64,000 bases of DNA from Balanoglossus misakiensis (lineage: Eukaryota > Hemichordata), in assembly GCA_040954595.2 (NCBI GenBank), contig CM082576.2, positions 7,006,001-7,070,000 of the forward strand, in the 5' to 3' direction. Under the pieces are notes generated by a model that ran no database searches, was not told the origin of the DNA, and was given only the letters and a program-made list of their open reading frames with translations. Below are positions 1 through 12,600 of this stretch, piece by piece (position 1 is the first letter of the stretch; every line of letters begins with the position of its first letter). A program made the position numbers and the translations under genes.

Positions 1-794
1 GGGTGGGATGAAGATAGATGACAAGTACCATACTTGTACCTGGTATTTTTTTTATTCACCTCAGCTGCAGTGTCTATAAATGCCCAACACCCTCCAGCAT
101 AATAGAATGGTACCAGGTTGCCAGTATTTACATGTACTTTATCAACTGGACACATGTACCCTCGGTATATACAGCAGGATGTGTATACAGCAAGCCTTGT
201 TAACATTTTATGTTGAATGGAAGCCTGCATGGTCGGCATCACACATTTTAGGGCTGTGTTGACAAACAGAATGCTAGTCATAGAAGCATAACTCTGGGCA
301 GTTTAATGTGATGTTGGAAGAAGTAATAAAAGTGCCTATAATGCATTCTGAACTATGTGAGAATACTATCTCCAGCAAGTTTCAGCACATAAAGTACACA
401 TGTCCAACTTTTTCGGCATTGTCACCACTGTTCAGAGAGACCCTATTAAACAGGTTATGTCAGAGCAAATTGGAAATGTGATAAAATGTAACGACATATT
501 GTTTGCCATGATGTACATTACATTAGCAGTTACACTAATTTGCTCCTCCTTTGCATTGCTAACAATTAAGTGCTTCCTATGGGTCCCATACCCGCAGCCA
601 CAGAAAGAATGACATCCATCTTTTAAATGTTTGAGAGGATAGAATTCTGTCAGGACAGGAGAGAGAGAGAGAGAGGGGGGGGGAGGGGGAGGGGGAGAGG
701 GAGAGAGAGTTTGCAAGGTTATATTGCATCAAATTCAGTTGCTGTGGAAACTCGCAAAACATGTCTCAACCTTTGAAGTTGTCTGTTCTTCCAG
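1..794. other. 5' edge, probable intron of the acyl-CoA oxidase gene
   Basis: No exon could be recognised here. The first convincing exon of the downstream gene starts at 795 in mid-codon, so upstream exons must exist outside the window or be hidden here. The stretch is AT-rich, with scattered short open frames that lack splice support. A purine tract lies at about 655-709. Confidence 0.5.
655..709. repeat. GA/G-rich purine simple repeat
   Basis: A GA dinucleotide run passes into G-runs separated by single A residues and back to GA. It is a homopurine/homopyrimidine tract of about 55 bases with triplex potential. It produces false proline- and serine-rich open frames on the other strand. Confidence 0.9.
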
Positions 795-3700
795 ATATGC
801 AGGTGAAATCATGGATAAAGAATACAACGAGAAGAAAGAACTGCTGGACAACAGATATTTACAAGCGCTGACGTCAGGATTGAAGGCCTACAGTACGTGG
901 GAGAACCTCAAGTGTTTGCAAACCTGCAGAGAGCTGTGTGGTGGCATGGTGAGTTTTGTCACGTGACTGTAGTCCAAGCTCGAATGGTGGCACGATGCGA
1001 TGTCACCATCAAGTTAGACGTGTGTTGATCCAATCTCCATGGGATCATGGTTGCATGATGTCACCATCAAGTTAGATGTGTTTTGATCCATGGTTGCACG
1101 ATGTCAATAGCAGGTTCAATTTGTGTTGAGCCAGTCTCCGGCCATGGTGGCACGATTTCACCATCATTTCATCTAGTTTGTTGTGTGTTATCATCCAGTC
1201 TCCATGGTTGCATGGATGTCAACATCAAGTTAGATGTGTGTTGATCCAGTCTCCATGGTTGCATGATGTCAACAGCAGGTTCAATTTGTGTTGATCCAGT
1301 CTCCATGGGACCAGTCACCATGGTTGCATGATGTCGTCATCATCAAGTTTGTTGTGTGTTGACTAGGTATCCATGCCTTGGGTTATTTTGTTTTTATAAG
1401 TCTCACTGACATTTCAAATACTCAGAATAATTTACTGCAGTTGGGTCCATTGCAACGTATTATCCTTTAGACCCAAAGCAAAATTCTGTCCTGAGCAGAC
1501 AATGCAGAACTTATGCACATGTATAATACTGGTATTAAACTAAATATTTTACTGTCAGTGATGATGTTTGAAGCACTGAATGTATTCAAGTCTGGACTTA
1601 AATCCAGAATCAGCAATAATTAAAAACACACCTGGCATATTGATAACCAGATTCTGGGTATTCTGTAGGGAGTCAAACAAGACACTGCGTGCAGTTGGTA
1701 AGCAGATCAAAAATGTAGAAAGATCGTTTGAGTTTCACTGTCTTGTTGTTTGTAACAACCCTTCTCAAGGAATTCCCACAAAATATAATGACATTCAATG
1801 TCATAAAATGTCAGACATTTTATGAAAAGCAGCTGTTTTACATGGATTTCCAGGTGACAACCAACATCAGTAAATATCAAATGCATGAATATCAGCTTCT
1901 GAAAAACAACCAAAGAAATAAATTCCCCATATAATGCATATAGAATTGTTTTGCGTTGTTCAGATCATCCTGCTTGTGGCTTGTATTGGGTGTGTTGGTG
2001 TTTGTTTGTACCTTGTTTTTGTTTTCTTTTGTTGCTTAGGGATACATGGCAGAGAATCGCCTTGCCGGCTTGAAAACCGACTCTGATGTGTTTGTGACGT
2101 TTGATGGCGATAATACAGTATTGATGCAGGTGAGAGATCCTTCAAACCTCAGGGCATTTCTCCTCAATTCAGAAATACTACAGATTTCCTCCAAAACTTT
2201 CAATAATTCTTCTGGAAACAAATCACTAGAAATTTGTGTCACCGAGACAAAAGTATGCAATGGTATTTCAGAGAATTAGAAGATGATAAAAATACCTGTT
2301 TGAATTCTAATATTTGCAATTTTTGTGTCCCAAATGACCTATATCTGCAAAGTTTACGTGAACTGACTTGGTATAATGGCCGGCCTATGTCTTCCACCCA
2401 CACAGATAATAAAGTCTGGACCTGTATCGACTTGCAAATTCACTTTGTTTGTTTGCATTGCATTTTGTTAAACCTAAGAAATAGTTCTGTTGTGCTGAAA
2501 GAAAAAGTTATATCGGTCTTCCTCAGAAAAATGCTGCTACCACTGTGTGTGTGTGTGTAAACACGATAAACCATCAACTTCTGAGATTTTGGCACAAAAT
2601 ATTATGATGTTATCTGTACTGCTTTCCGAATGTGAAGTGAGCCAAGACTACTCCATATTTTTCAATTTACAAAACATTATAAACTAATAATGTGAAATGC
2701 ATTTAAGTTCTTACATGTAACTGGTTATAGATTTAACTGTTTCTGTGTAAGATAATTCTTCATCTCCATAATTGCTGTTTTTATATGGGACTTTTGTCAA
2801 AACTAGTTCAGTTATGAGGGGGCAATATATATTGTGACTAACTTTTATGGCAGAAATCATTTTTATTAAACTAAAAAACAAGTGTTTTTTTCTCTCAAAG
2901 TTTTGATAGAATTGATAGCAATTGTAATTTGGCAATTAACCAGTCAATTTGTTACCCTCATGAAACATCTTTTTTGTCTCAAACAGCAAGTGGCACGTGA
3001 GATTTTAGACCATTACAGCCAACAGTTTGGCGGGAGCAGGATGAAAGGAATGCTGACATTTATTGGGGGTGGACTCTGGAACTCGCTGCAGACAAGGTAA
3101 GTACGTTACAAAGTCCGATTCTCCCACGCCTTATACTAAAAGAATTTTACGACTTTGGTGCACAGATGATGCCATTGTATTACCGGTATACATTTTTATA
3201 AAGATCCCCAAAATATTTTTTATAGCAGTCTCTGTTTCAATCTCCATGAGTAGTCAATAGATTTCATGTCCTGCTTCCCAGAAGAAAACGAAAATGGGAT
3301 TCACGCCGTTGTTTCTGTTGTATTTCGTGATTATGAAAGTTGAAGCTGATTATATTATATCAGGCTTCGCAGGTGGTCTTCCTGTAGCTCAGTGAGGTTG
3401 TAATCTATCCTGTAAATTATGAATTGAATGTGACTGTCTTTGCATGTCGTGTTGTTGTGGTTTTTCCCCACATCATTTGATACCCGCTGTTCGATGAAAA
3501 GGTGTAAAATAAAACAGGATATAAAAAGTACTCACAAATATAAACAGCGGACTTTAGGATAGGATTATGGGTTGGTGTGAAAAATCAGTGACGGCATCGT
3601 GTTATTTGATATATTTTCCTTCCTTCTCTTGATAGCATGTTTGCTGTGAACATCCATCCTGTGACTGATGTGCAGTTCATCCTGAAAGCATTGACGTTCC

Positions 3701-5712
3701 GGGAAGGGAAGCAGCTCAGAACGCTCGCTGCAAGATTATTAAACAAGGTATTTCTCACTGGGGCCCAAGAACAAGAAAGTCAGAATTTCTGAGATCACCC
3801 TGACCATTCAAAATTTTGCAGGAGCCTTCTAGACTGGATGAATGACGTTTATTCTTTCATCCAGACATAGTCCTAGGGAGACCTGTAGATTGGACCCTGT
3901 CCATCAAGCTGTCTTTTCAATTGTCTGTCTGTCTGTCCATTGGTCAACCTGCCTGTCCGTGTTTTTTTCATTTTTGTCACAAAATGGGTGTGTAGTATAC
4001 AGAGGTTGCAGTGGACTGACTCAGATGTGGCCAGCTATTCTGCTCACGTTCTTTGCCTCTTTCCCTTTCACTCTGTCTTTGGTGCAGGTATCAACAAAAA
4101 AAGAAGAACCATTCAGTGCTTGGAATTCATGTCAACAACATGCCGTTACCATGGGAATGAGCTTTGTTCAGAGAGGTATAGACTGACTCTCCACTGTTCC
4201 CTTTATGTTGAAGTTTCTGATTTACTGAAAGTGTATTTAGTTACTTTCTTTTCTGGGTATTCAGTCTTAACACAGGATAGATACATGTACATTACAAGTT
4301 GGTTCATATGGTTGGTTGTATTTTTCAGCTATTACCCTCCATTTCTATAGGTCATATATGATTAATACTTCACCAGTAAGTGGATGTCGATGATTAATAC
4401 CATTTATTAAAATATCAGTTTTGTGATAATATTAATCCATCACCTTTCTACATACTTTACAGTTGTTCTTCAACAGTTTATGCTGGCTGTGGAAAAATGC
4501 CAATACAAGGGAGACAAGGAAATTTTAAGGAAGGTGAGAAAAACATGTAGAATCCATTTTTGAGCATCATATTAATAATGTTGCTATGGTTATGTTCATT
4601 ATTATTTTGCAGTAGTCATATTTAGTAAGATATTTATTGTCTTCTAAAATATAAAAAAAAAATAATAAATTGACATTTTTCAAAACAGAATAAAGTTGAC
4701 AAAAGTCGTAGCTAATGGAGCTTTAGAAACCCACTTCACTGTGAGTGTTTCCATAGGAAAGTCTCTGACATGTAAAGTTGTTTTTTTTCGACTTCAGTTC
4801 TGCAGGTTGTATGCCCTCCATTGTCTCCACACAGACAGAGGTTGGTTCCTAGAGCAAGGCTTTATTTCACCGTCTCACACAAAAGAAATACGTGACATGG
4901 TAAGTCAACAAGAAATGATAAATGGCTGCAGCCAGACATATCCATCAAAAATTTAAAATGCAACATTACCTAAACAAAGGCCTGTGTATACCGGTAACAT
5001 ATATTATGATGATCTTCCATTGTTTTAACAATCTGTTTCCTATTTTATTTTGGGGTTTCCTTCCTGTGATTATATTAAACATGGCCCTGTGTCCTCTCAA
5101 GTTTCGAATGAGTCCTCATCACACCATTTATACTTTGACATGTGACCCAAATTTCTGTTTCTTATGTCGCGACAAACTAATTGACCTTTCTTACCAAATA
5201 TCAGTGTCGGCCAATCCATCCTGACCAATGAAAACAGCCAAAAACACATACAGATGCGTCAACAATACAATGCCATAAAAGAGTTATATTCAACTACTGT
5301 AGTATTTGCATTATTCAAATTTGAATGACACTTTTGTCCTGATTGCATGTACCAGGCTTTGATATTTTCAATGCAGCTCTGTGTCTTGCAGTCACTATAC
5401 AGATCAGTATTTCTGCATATCAACATCCTACAATAAACATTGTCTTTCTTAGATTTAAATCTAAATATAATTCAGTTGATGTGGTTTTGTTTCCTCCAGT
5501 ATTTCAAGATGTGTTTGGAGTCCAAGCAAGTTGCCCTGCAAGTCGTGGAAGCATTCAGACTGCCAAGGAACTGTGTGCACGCTCCCATCGCCGGAGTCCC
5601 CAGTGAAATCGCGCCATGGGCATACTACCCAGAGAATGGTGGGCTGCCACTCTCGCAAACCAACAGCAAAGCGGAGAGTGCAAAGTCGCAGGCCATCCAG
5701 TCCAGACTATAA
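795..5712 (+). CDS. Acyl-CoA oxidase, bacterial/plant ACX type, C-terminal 312 residues (5' partial)
   Basis: Peroxisomal flavoenzyme that oxidises acyl-CoA to trans-2-enoyl-CoA with transfer of electrons to oxygen, the first step of peroxisomal beta-oxidation. Exons: 795-948, 2040-2129, 2987-3096, 3636-3747, 4088-4175, 4463-4533, 4798-4899, 5500-5712. All have AG/GT borders, and the phases join into one open frame ending in TAA. The first exon ends in C-R-E-L-C-G-G-M, followed by G-Y-M-A-E-N-R and then [18 protein letters not shown]. This is the block that family members write as CGGxGY..EN...TFEGDN.VL.Q. The usual catalytic Glu of that block is Asp here. Later exons form the C-terminal alpha-helical oxidase domain ([10 protein letters not shown] near the end). 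The last three residues are SRL, a peroxisomal targeting signal type 1. The N-terminal FAD/acyl-binding half lies upstream of the window. The sequence looks closer to plant ACX3-like and actinobacterial proteins than to vertebrate ACOX1-3, but that is from memory. The family call is strong; the exact paralogue is not assigned. Confidence 0.88.
985..1370. repeat. Minisatellite of degenerate ~50-65 bp units in an oxidase intron
   Basis: About seven imperfect head-to-tail units. Each contains a core like CATGGTTGCATGATGTCA, followed by an ATCAAGTT or CAGGTTCAATT variant and then TGTGTTGATCCAGTCTC. Unit lengths vary through small indels. The array lies wholly in the intron 949-2039. The rest of that intron shows nothing recognisable. 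Confidence 0.8.
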
Positions 5713-7040
5713 ATGCAGCCTCTGATGGATTATGATGAACAAATTGTTCGTGGATTGTGCAATTCTTAAATTTTTATTTCAACCCTTCACCTCGATCACC
5801 CCACCCTATCCCCCCCCCCCCAATTCATAGTGAAATGGTCAAGCTATCCCACCTAAAAGAATTGGGTTGTACCAAGATGTGGCAGCCCATGGGTGAAACG
5901 AGAAAAGTTGCCATGTTATGAACTTATGGCTTTACTTTGTTTTTGTTTTCTGTTTCGCAAGTTAGTCATGTTCTGGGTTGTACCAAAACTAAATGCCACA
6001 TCACAGGTCAAAGGTCACAATCACAACCCACAGGTTTCAGTATTAGCAGAGCAGTAGATAAACTCCTGTCAAATAAAAACAATAACCAAGGTAACAAATT
6101 CCACTTTAAACACTTCAAAGTGTTAATAAGTAATTTGCTCATCCACTAATCCAAGAACCAGTGATTGAGAATATTTGTTGCCATGGATTGTAAGTATCTG
6201 TACTGTGTACAGTTTAGATTTACACTTTTTGTTTTCACTTCAAATTTTAATTCATGTAATTTAGTAAACAGTTTACTTTATTTTTAATCCCACCAGGAAT
6301 ATATATCTTAGGGATTACAATCTGTAGCTTTGTTACAATGTTTGCCTCACAATTTAGTTGGCCATTTGGAATTTTCAAATGTAAATTACTGTTAATTAAA
6401 ATGTAATGTAAGATATTGTCTTTTTAAAGTATTGAGACTTGCTGGTCGGCCCTGATTCTTATGCTTCAAATGATGAGAGTAATTTTTAGCTGAATATCCT
6501 TCAGCAAAAGTACAAGATATCCATTTCTGATGAATGAACTACCTCGTATACGGAGACCTTGCTTTCAAGGCCGTGTAGGTGAGAGGTCATCACATATCCT
6601 GATCAGCCAGTGAAGCAAATTTTAAGCTGAACAAAGTGGTTCTTTCTGTATCCCAGTTATGGCAAATTGCTATTCAGGATAATACCCAAGGTGGAAATTA
6701 ATAATTATTGTATTGGCGGAGCTTTCCACTTCAGAGACAAAATTATCACCGACTTATGAAGCACAGGTAACTTACTGTATCTAGAGAAATCATATTTCTA
6801 GACAGTCATCTCACCACTTCATGTTGTAACTGAATATTCAGTTGTGTTTAATTTTCAGAAATTTCTATGGGAATACAAATGTCTACACATTGTCTTTTAT
6901 TACTGAATTAATTATGGTTATGGACATTGGTATCTGAATAAAAAAATATATTTTTATTGTGAAGACATTTTTATGGTGGTTTCATGTTCATATTAAACAG
7001 ATGTACATTTTATATGAAGTTTGCTCATATCAATAAAATA
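5713..7040 (+). other. 3' UTR and poly(A) signals of the acyl-CoA oxidase
   Basis: No open frame with splice or family support. AATAAA hexamers on the plus strand lie at 6072-6077, 6938-6943 and 7032-7037. The last is followed directly by a simple repeat, and the next promoter-like region starts about 330 bases on. Any of the three could be used, which would give 3' UTRs of about 0.4 to 1.3 kb. A C-run lies at about 5811-5821. Confidence 0.5.
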
Positions 7041-7118
7041 TTGATTGATTGATTGTTTGTTTGTTTGTTTGTTTGATTGATTGATTGACTGACTGATTGA
7101 TTGATTGATTGATCGATC
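7041..7118. repeat. GATT/GTTT tetranucleotide repeat
   Basis: Tandem GATT units change to GTTT units and back to GATT, with GACT and GATC variants. The repeat marks the boundary between the oxidase gene's 3' end and the promoter region of the next gene. Confidence 0.9.
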
Positions 7119-7373
7119 TATTGGTACTGGTCTGTGGGCCCCAGATCTTGTTGAACTGTTAACTGTACAACTGCCATCTGGGATTGGCTTGGCAAGTGTC
7201 GTGTCTTCCGTTGTATGGGTATTATTTTTGGTATTTTTCAACCTGTGCCTACGGCGTCTTGTTCTTTTCATCTTCTCTCGATTGCGTGCACGCCCATACA
7301 TGTACCAAGGCAACGCCGACACTGTTTTGGCGGGAAACGGGGCTCATTGTGATATTATCATTAATAGCTTCGT

Positions 7374-7838
7374 CACGTGGGTTTGTTTCCAATGTGCTTC
7401 GTGTGTTTATAAAAACGCGGACTGCTGATGAATATGTATAAGGTCTTTTCACAACTTTCACTGAACTGAGAGCTGTATCTCATACGTGTACTCTAACACA
7501 CAAGTGTGTTTTAAGTCTATCAGTTTTACAGTGTCTGAATCACAACACGTGAGTTAAAAATTGGTCATGTTTTTTTCGTGAAAAGGGACGCAATCATCAT
7601 GGTAACAGTAATCACGAACCGGTCGATGTCAAACTGAATATAGTGGCAAGACTGACTCATCGGATGACTGAGTGAAGACGGAGGAAACAGGCAAGCGGCG
7701 AGACTGTCTCGATTTTCAGTTTCCTTCCCGGATCAACACTGTCACTGTACAAACTGGATAGGTGCTAGGTGCTGTTCATAGGATTCATCGTTCTTGACTG
7801 TTCAACTGACGTCAAAAGTGCCAAAGCCGTCCTTGTAG
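7374..7838 (+). promoter_or_regulatory. Candidate distal promoter and 5' untranslated exon of the type II membrane protein gene
   Basis: In order: an E-box CACGTG at 7374-7379, CCAAT at 7388-7392 and TATAAAA at 7408-7414. This spacing fits a focused promoter starting near 7440. A strong donor (TGTAG|GTAAGT) follows at 7838/7839, so about 7440-7838 could be a noncoding first exon. A full CRE palindrome, TGACGTCA, lies inside it at 7807-7814. This is inference from motifs; no transcript data were available. Confidence 0.45.
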
Positions 7839-8242
7839 GTAAGTGAAATCGGAGGGAAATACAATATACATCTGAGAAATTTTGTATCACGATCTGATGA
7901 TCACGTTTGCATGTGAATTAATACAGAGCTGCACAGTCAAACACACCATGTTCCGTTTCATTGATGTCGCGTCGCTACGTAACATTGTTACTAAACACTA
8001 CACGCCCTTTTTTCTCGTTCAAGTCCGTTGTCTCGAAACATGTCAAGTGTAGCGTGATCGGTAAATGACGATCGAACGCATTATTTTGACACTGTCTTGG
8101 CAAACAAGTAGAGTCATAACAACGCCGATGGTTGGCACGTTTCCAACACGATTCCGCGTGTAGCCTCCCTAAGTATTCCTCGTATGCAGAGTACATATCG
8201 TAAATTTAGTGTATCGACGTATCTGTGACCCCGAGCCCCACT

Positions 8243-8476
8243 ATTGGCGGGGGCCAATGGGCTTCTCTCTGGAGAGGGTATTTATATCGATTGTTCTAGC
8301 CTCCCTTTTATTCACTGCGGGCTACTGTACTGGTCGAGGTACCGTCGTCGTTCAACCTTGAACACAGCAAAAGTGGTGCGAAGCAGAGAGAAAGTGCGAG
8401 GAGTGGACAGTCGATTTTCTCAACTTTTTTCCTCACGTCTGTCACTTGTAAAGTTTGTTTTGAAATCTACAACAAT
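8243..8476 (+). promoter_or_regulatory. Candidate proximal TATA/CCAAT promoter and 5' untranslated exon
   Basis: Inverted and direct CCAAT boxes lie at 8243-8247 (ATTGG) and 8254-8258, then a TATA element TATTTATA at 8279-8286. An initiator-like TTCACT with its A at 8314 is about 31 bases further on. This spacing is close to ideal for a TATA-initiator core. A donor (ACAACAAT|GTAAGT) at 8476/8477 would end a noncoding exon of about 160 bases. It probably splices to the coding exon at 9624 and is an alternative to the distal promoter 0.8 kb upstream. Confidence 0.55.
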
Positions 8477-9623
8477 GTAAGTTTTTTTTCCCTGACGTTA
8501 TTTCTGTTCATTTCACTTTTAACATGTCAAACCACAGTTTTAAGCGTTTTTTTTCTTCGCCCAAAAGTCTGTGACCTATTTTTGTAATGGCTTTCTTTCG
8601 CAGAGCATATTTTCGTGCGCTATACTTTGCTGGCAAACTTCGGGTCGATGTTGTAAAACTTCTCCATCAGCGCGCGGCGGGTATGATCAGATCAAGGTGG
8701 AAGTACCCAGCGATTTACTGTACGCTATCACTTTGATTTTTGATAGCAAAGTTTGACGTCTCATCATTGGTCGTGTCAAAACTTCGTGTACGCATATGCT
8801 GTGGTCGAAGTTGGACCTACGTGTACTTGTTTAGTGCTTTTTAATGGGCCAATTAATGTATCAATTAACCATTTGATCTTTTCGCTAACATCATGCAACT
8901 TTTCACAAAGTGTTATGCGTTGGCCTCCTTGACTTTGGTCTTATATGCCGTCAGTCTGCGTCACATATTTGTGCATGCCAGGATAGTACAACATGTTTGT
9001 GTCATTTCGAACGCGTCGTTGTGCCAGTGTGTGTCCCAGTATGGGATTGCATGTATTTCATTTTACTGTAACATTCAGACCAATTGACAATGAGAAGGCT
9101 TTCTTCAAAGGGCACAACCGGCTAACTAAGTTGTTTGTTGACATTAGACTGTTGTCTTGTCAAATGACCACAGCCAACATTGCAAGAAGGTGATAATCTT
9201 CATCAAAACATGTAAACCACGTTTGCACAGCGTGAAGCAAGGAAAATTATACCTCCCTGAAGAATTCATAAAATTTACAGAATGGATGGGCAAAATTGCA
9301 ATTTTGGTGTAGCCGTAATACTCTAGATAGTTTTTTAAAGGTTACATGCTTATCAGCATAGAAAACAATGCAAACAAAGAAAAAAAGCAACTTGATTATC
9401 ATATCCATTCAAGCTTAAACATACCTGAAATGTTTTGGATACTCGACAATGAAGAATGGTGTCATTTAAATACTTTAAAAGTAAGCACTGCTAACACCCA
9501 TCACTATCGCTGCATCGGAACCCCTCGTGTGTACCCCAGTAATGAGTAAAAAATTCTTGCATTCTAATGAAGAAATGTGATCATGCACTGAATTTGTATG
9601 TGTTTGTAAATATCCCATTGCAG
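8477..9623 (+). other. 5' intron before the first coding exon
   Basis: An AT-rich stretch bounded by a good donor at 8477 and a polypyrimidine-CAG acceptor ending at 9623. Short open frames here have no coding support. I see nothing else in it. Confidence 0.45.
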
Positions 9624-9677
9624 GGCTGGCTGTGTTTCACTGTACGGCTGTCACAACCAACCTGAGAAGTTGGCCCA

Positions 9678-12600
9678 ATGTTGCGGCTAATGATGGCCGG
9701 ACGTTCCTATGCCAACGTGCCTACTTCTGATGCGACAGACAAACACGCCAACAGTCATATTCCCTTGCAGAATATTCCGCAGCACACAGCCTCCACAAAC
9801 ATGAACCACCAAGGTGTTCCAAACGGGTCGGTTCCGGTAAGCCAAGGTGAGTTTGTGTTTGGAGTCCTCCAGTGGTGCCTGAAGTTGCCACTCCCTAGTC
9901 CTACCGGTAATAATGTTTATTTTTCTTTCATAATTTCATTTTAATCCTGTCTACTGTCTAGCCATCCTGCATTTTGAACTCTGGTGTCGACAGAATTCAT
10001 AAATGATGAGAGTTAGGGTTTGTAATGTCATTTTTGGTTTTATATGAACAAACCGTAATTTTTGAAAATAATTGAGCAGTATCATTTTATCTTCAATAAG
10101 TATTTTTATGACTTCCGAGGAAAGAAACTTTTGTTCCTGTTGGTCACAAAGGCATCTGACTTAACAGAAAAAATTATGTGATCCCTTCGAATGGGTCTCG
10201 TCAGTTGAAATGACAGCAAAGTGACACTTGAGCCATCCGACCTTCGAAAAATGAAGGTGAAGTCATGTCAAGGAAAAAAGAGTGATTTTGAAAAGATTTA
10301 AAGGGAAGAAAATCAACAGAGGGAGAAAAAAATCAGAAATACAGAACCATTCGCTAAACGTCAATTCCTCTGTTAAGATAGAGGAAGTTGTCGACATTGT
10401 AAAAGTTAGAAACTCAGAACTGTTCACTAAATGTCACTTTGTCTGTACATGTATAGATTGTGGAAGTTGTTGACTTAGAGCATAGATGAGAGCAGCAAAA
10501 TCTGATTGTATCTGCCATAACCTGATTCGGTGGTTGACGAAATTAGACGCAGGTACTACTGCTTTCTTGCATCGTCAGCAGTGAGTTGAAACTGAATGAT
10601 TTATGATCATCATGATTGCGCTGTTACACAGACAATAGTTGCCATGGTGTTGTTAGGAGTTACAGAATGCCAGGCATGGCATGCTGAGGAGATAGCAGCA
10701 ATGAAGGCAGAGAGATTCTTTGATTGTGTTAAAGAACAGATTTTGTGAAATTTTAAGTTTTCCAAAGATCGGCAAGCAGCGATGCAGCAGGCATTGCGCC
10801 AGTGAGTTTGGCAGTGATGTCGTTTTCCTGTGATATTGTGTTTCAAAATGAAACATAAAAGTCCCGATTTAGTAAATGTGAAAGTCTTTAAAATTTACTA
10901 CCCAACGCAGCATATTTTTAATCTAAACAATTGGATTGTATTAGTTGTCAGGTTACATGTCGGCCATTGTTGTGGAGTTAAATTTTACAGTAAAGGGTCA
11001 AGTTTTGGAAACCATATGTCCAGAATTAACTGCTTAGTTACCGTTGTGGTGGAGATATTGTTGAAAATAACATAATTCGTCAGAACTGTCCATTGTGTTT
11101 TGATAGACCATCATAATAAACACAAGGGTATTGGAACAAGGCCAAACTTCTTGTGTGAGCAATGTGATATCATGGATGGATTTCAAATCGGTCTTGGGTG
11201 CCTTGCAATCGCCCCAGCACTCGATGGCGTGATTCAGATTTTGTCCAACCAACAGTGTGCGAATGATACTTTTCTGTTTTGTGAAACTAACAGTGCGTCC
11301 AATTGAAGGTGTGGATGTGAAAATCCCAGACCCCTCCCACCATCACTCCCACACTCTGTGAAATCTGACCATCGTTTCCAGCGAAACCCTTCAAGTGTCT
11401 AATACCGAACAACCGCTGCGAGGCCGCCTTCCATTCGAATTTAAGTGGAAGTAATGCAACTGTATACTGCCTCTACCCTATCCCAATTCCTGGAAGACGT
11501 CGATTCGGAAAAAAAAATTCCATGATGTCAGAGTTTTCGGATCCATTCAGGGTTTTTTTTTCCTCTGGTGAGAGGCGGGAATAGTTGATGGAATGTGTGT
11601 CAGCTGTGTCTTCACACCCTGACTCGGGAAAAAATTCAAATGATCAGATCTCCATGGCGCCAGACTGGAAATCTTAATACCGTCAATCCAAGGAAAGAAA
11701 ATAATCTGCTATATCTTTGAGACTAATAGTTTTGTTTGTAATTTTAATAATAATCAGTTGCAACATACCAGGTAGATTATTTTTGATATTCAATCTTGTG
11801 CTGCTAATCTGATTAGGAAAATTTTAGAAGTTCCTTGGTAGTCTGTTCTGAAACTTCTATTTTGTTTTTCCACAGATTCTATAATGACCACTTTTGGCCC
11901 CGAGACACCACCCAGGAATCCAACATCAAATCCAACGTACAATCCCGGTTTCCAGTCGCAAGGAATAGCCTTGGAGAGGATTCCGCAGTCCCCGGATTAC
12001 ACGAAGGACAAAGAAAATCCCTACGAGGAACTCCCCAATAACTATGAACAGGCTGTACAGCCAAGAGAGTACGTTCAGTACCATGGCATTGATGGCGAGG
12101 GACCGAAATTGTACGGTGCACCGTACCCGCCAGCCGATAACCAACAGTTTTTGAGGCTGGACTCCACACTCTCGTCAACGTCCACGGACCAAATTGTCAA
12201 AGACAGGCTGACGGAGAGAGCACCCAGGTAGGTGAATGTATAGTTTGCCAGAGAGTGGGCTAATCAATAAATGCAACCTGGGACCATGTGCAGGAGAACC
12301 GGCATCAACGCCTACGTTTACACGTGATGATGTTTTGCTGTGAGAGAAGGTGTTGGGTTTCGTGTAGCGTGATCTTATTCATGCAGATAATAGCCACGGC
12401 ATTTCCTGTGTGCGACGCTCTAGGACTGAAATCTCGGCCACGTGGAGAATGAATTTAGGTCGCATGTGTTGCTTGCACCTCACGAAAAGTCGGGTATTTA
12501 TAAAATCAGTCATTTGAACTGTCTGTTTTCTCAGATCCGTGTTGTTCCCAGGGGGAAATGTTCTTAAAAGATAATGTAGGAGTTGTTTTTTTCAACGATT

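Noticed and set aside
432-762. Minus-strand open frames rich in Ser/Pro/Leu
   Set aside because: They are translations of the GA/G purine tract at 655-709, with no splice or domain support.
985-1370. CRISPR-like array
   Set aside because: Units are degenerate and directly adjacent, with no regular spacers, and lie in an intron of a eukaryotic gene.
3375-3450. tRNA-like A box (TGTAGCTCAGTGAGG)
   Set aside because: No matching B box (GGTTCRANNCC) or cloverleaf follows at the right distance.
9837-9842. Alternative donor GTAAGC in the first coding exon of the type II gene
   Set aside because: Joining it to the acceptor at 11876 gives an immediate stop; the donor at 9847 keeps the frame.
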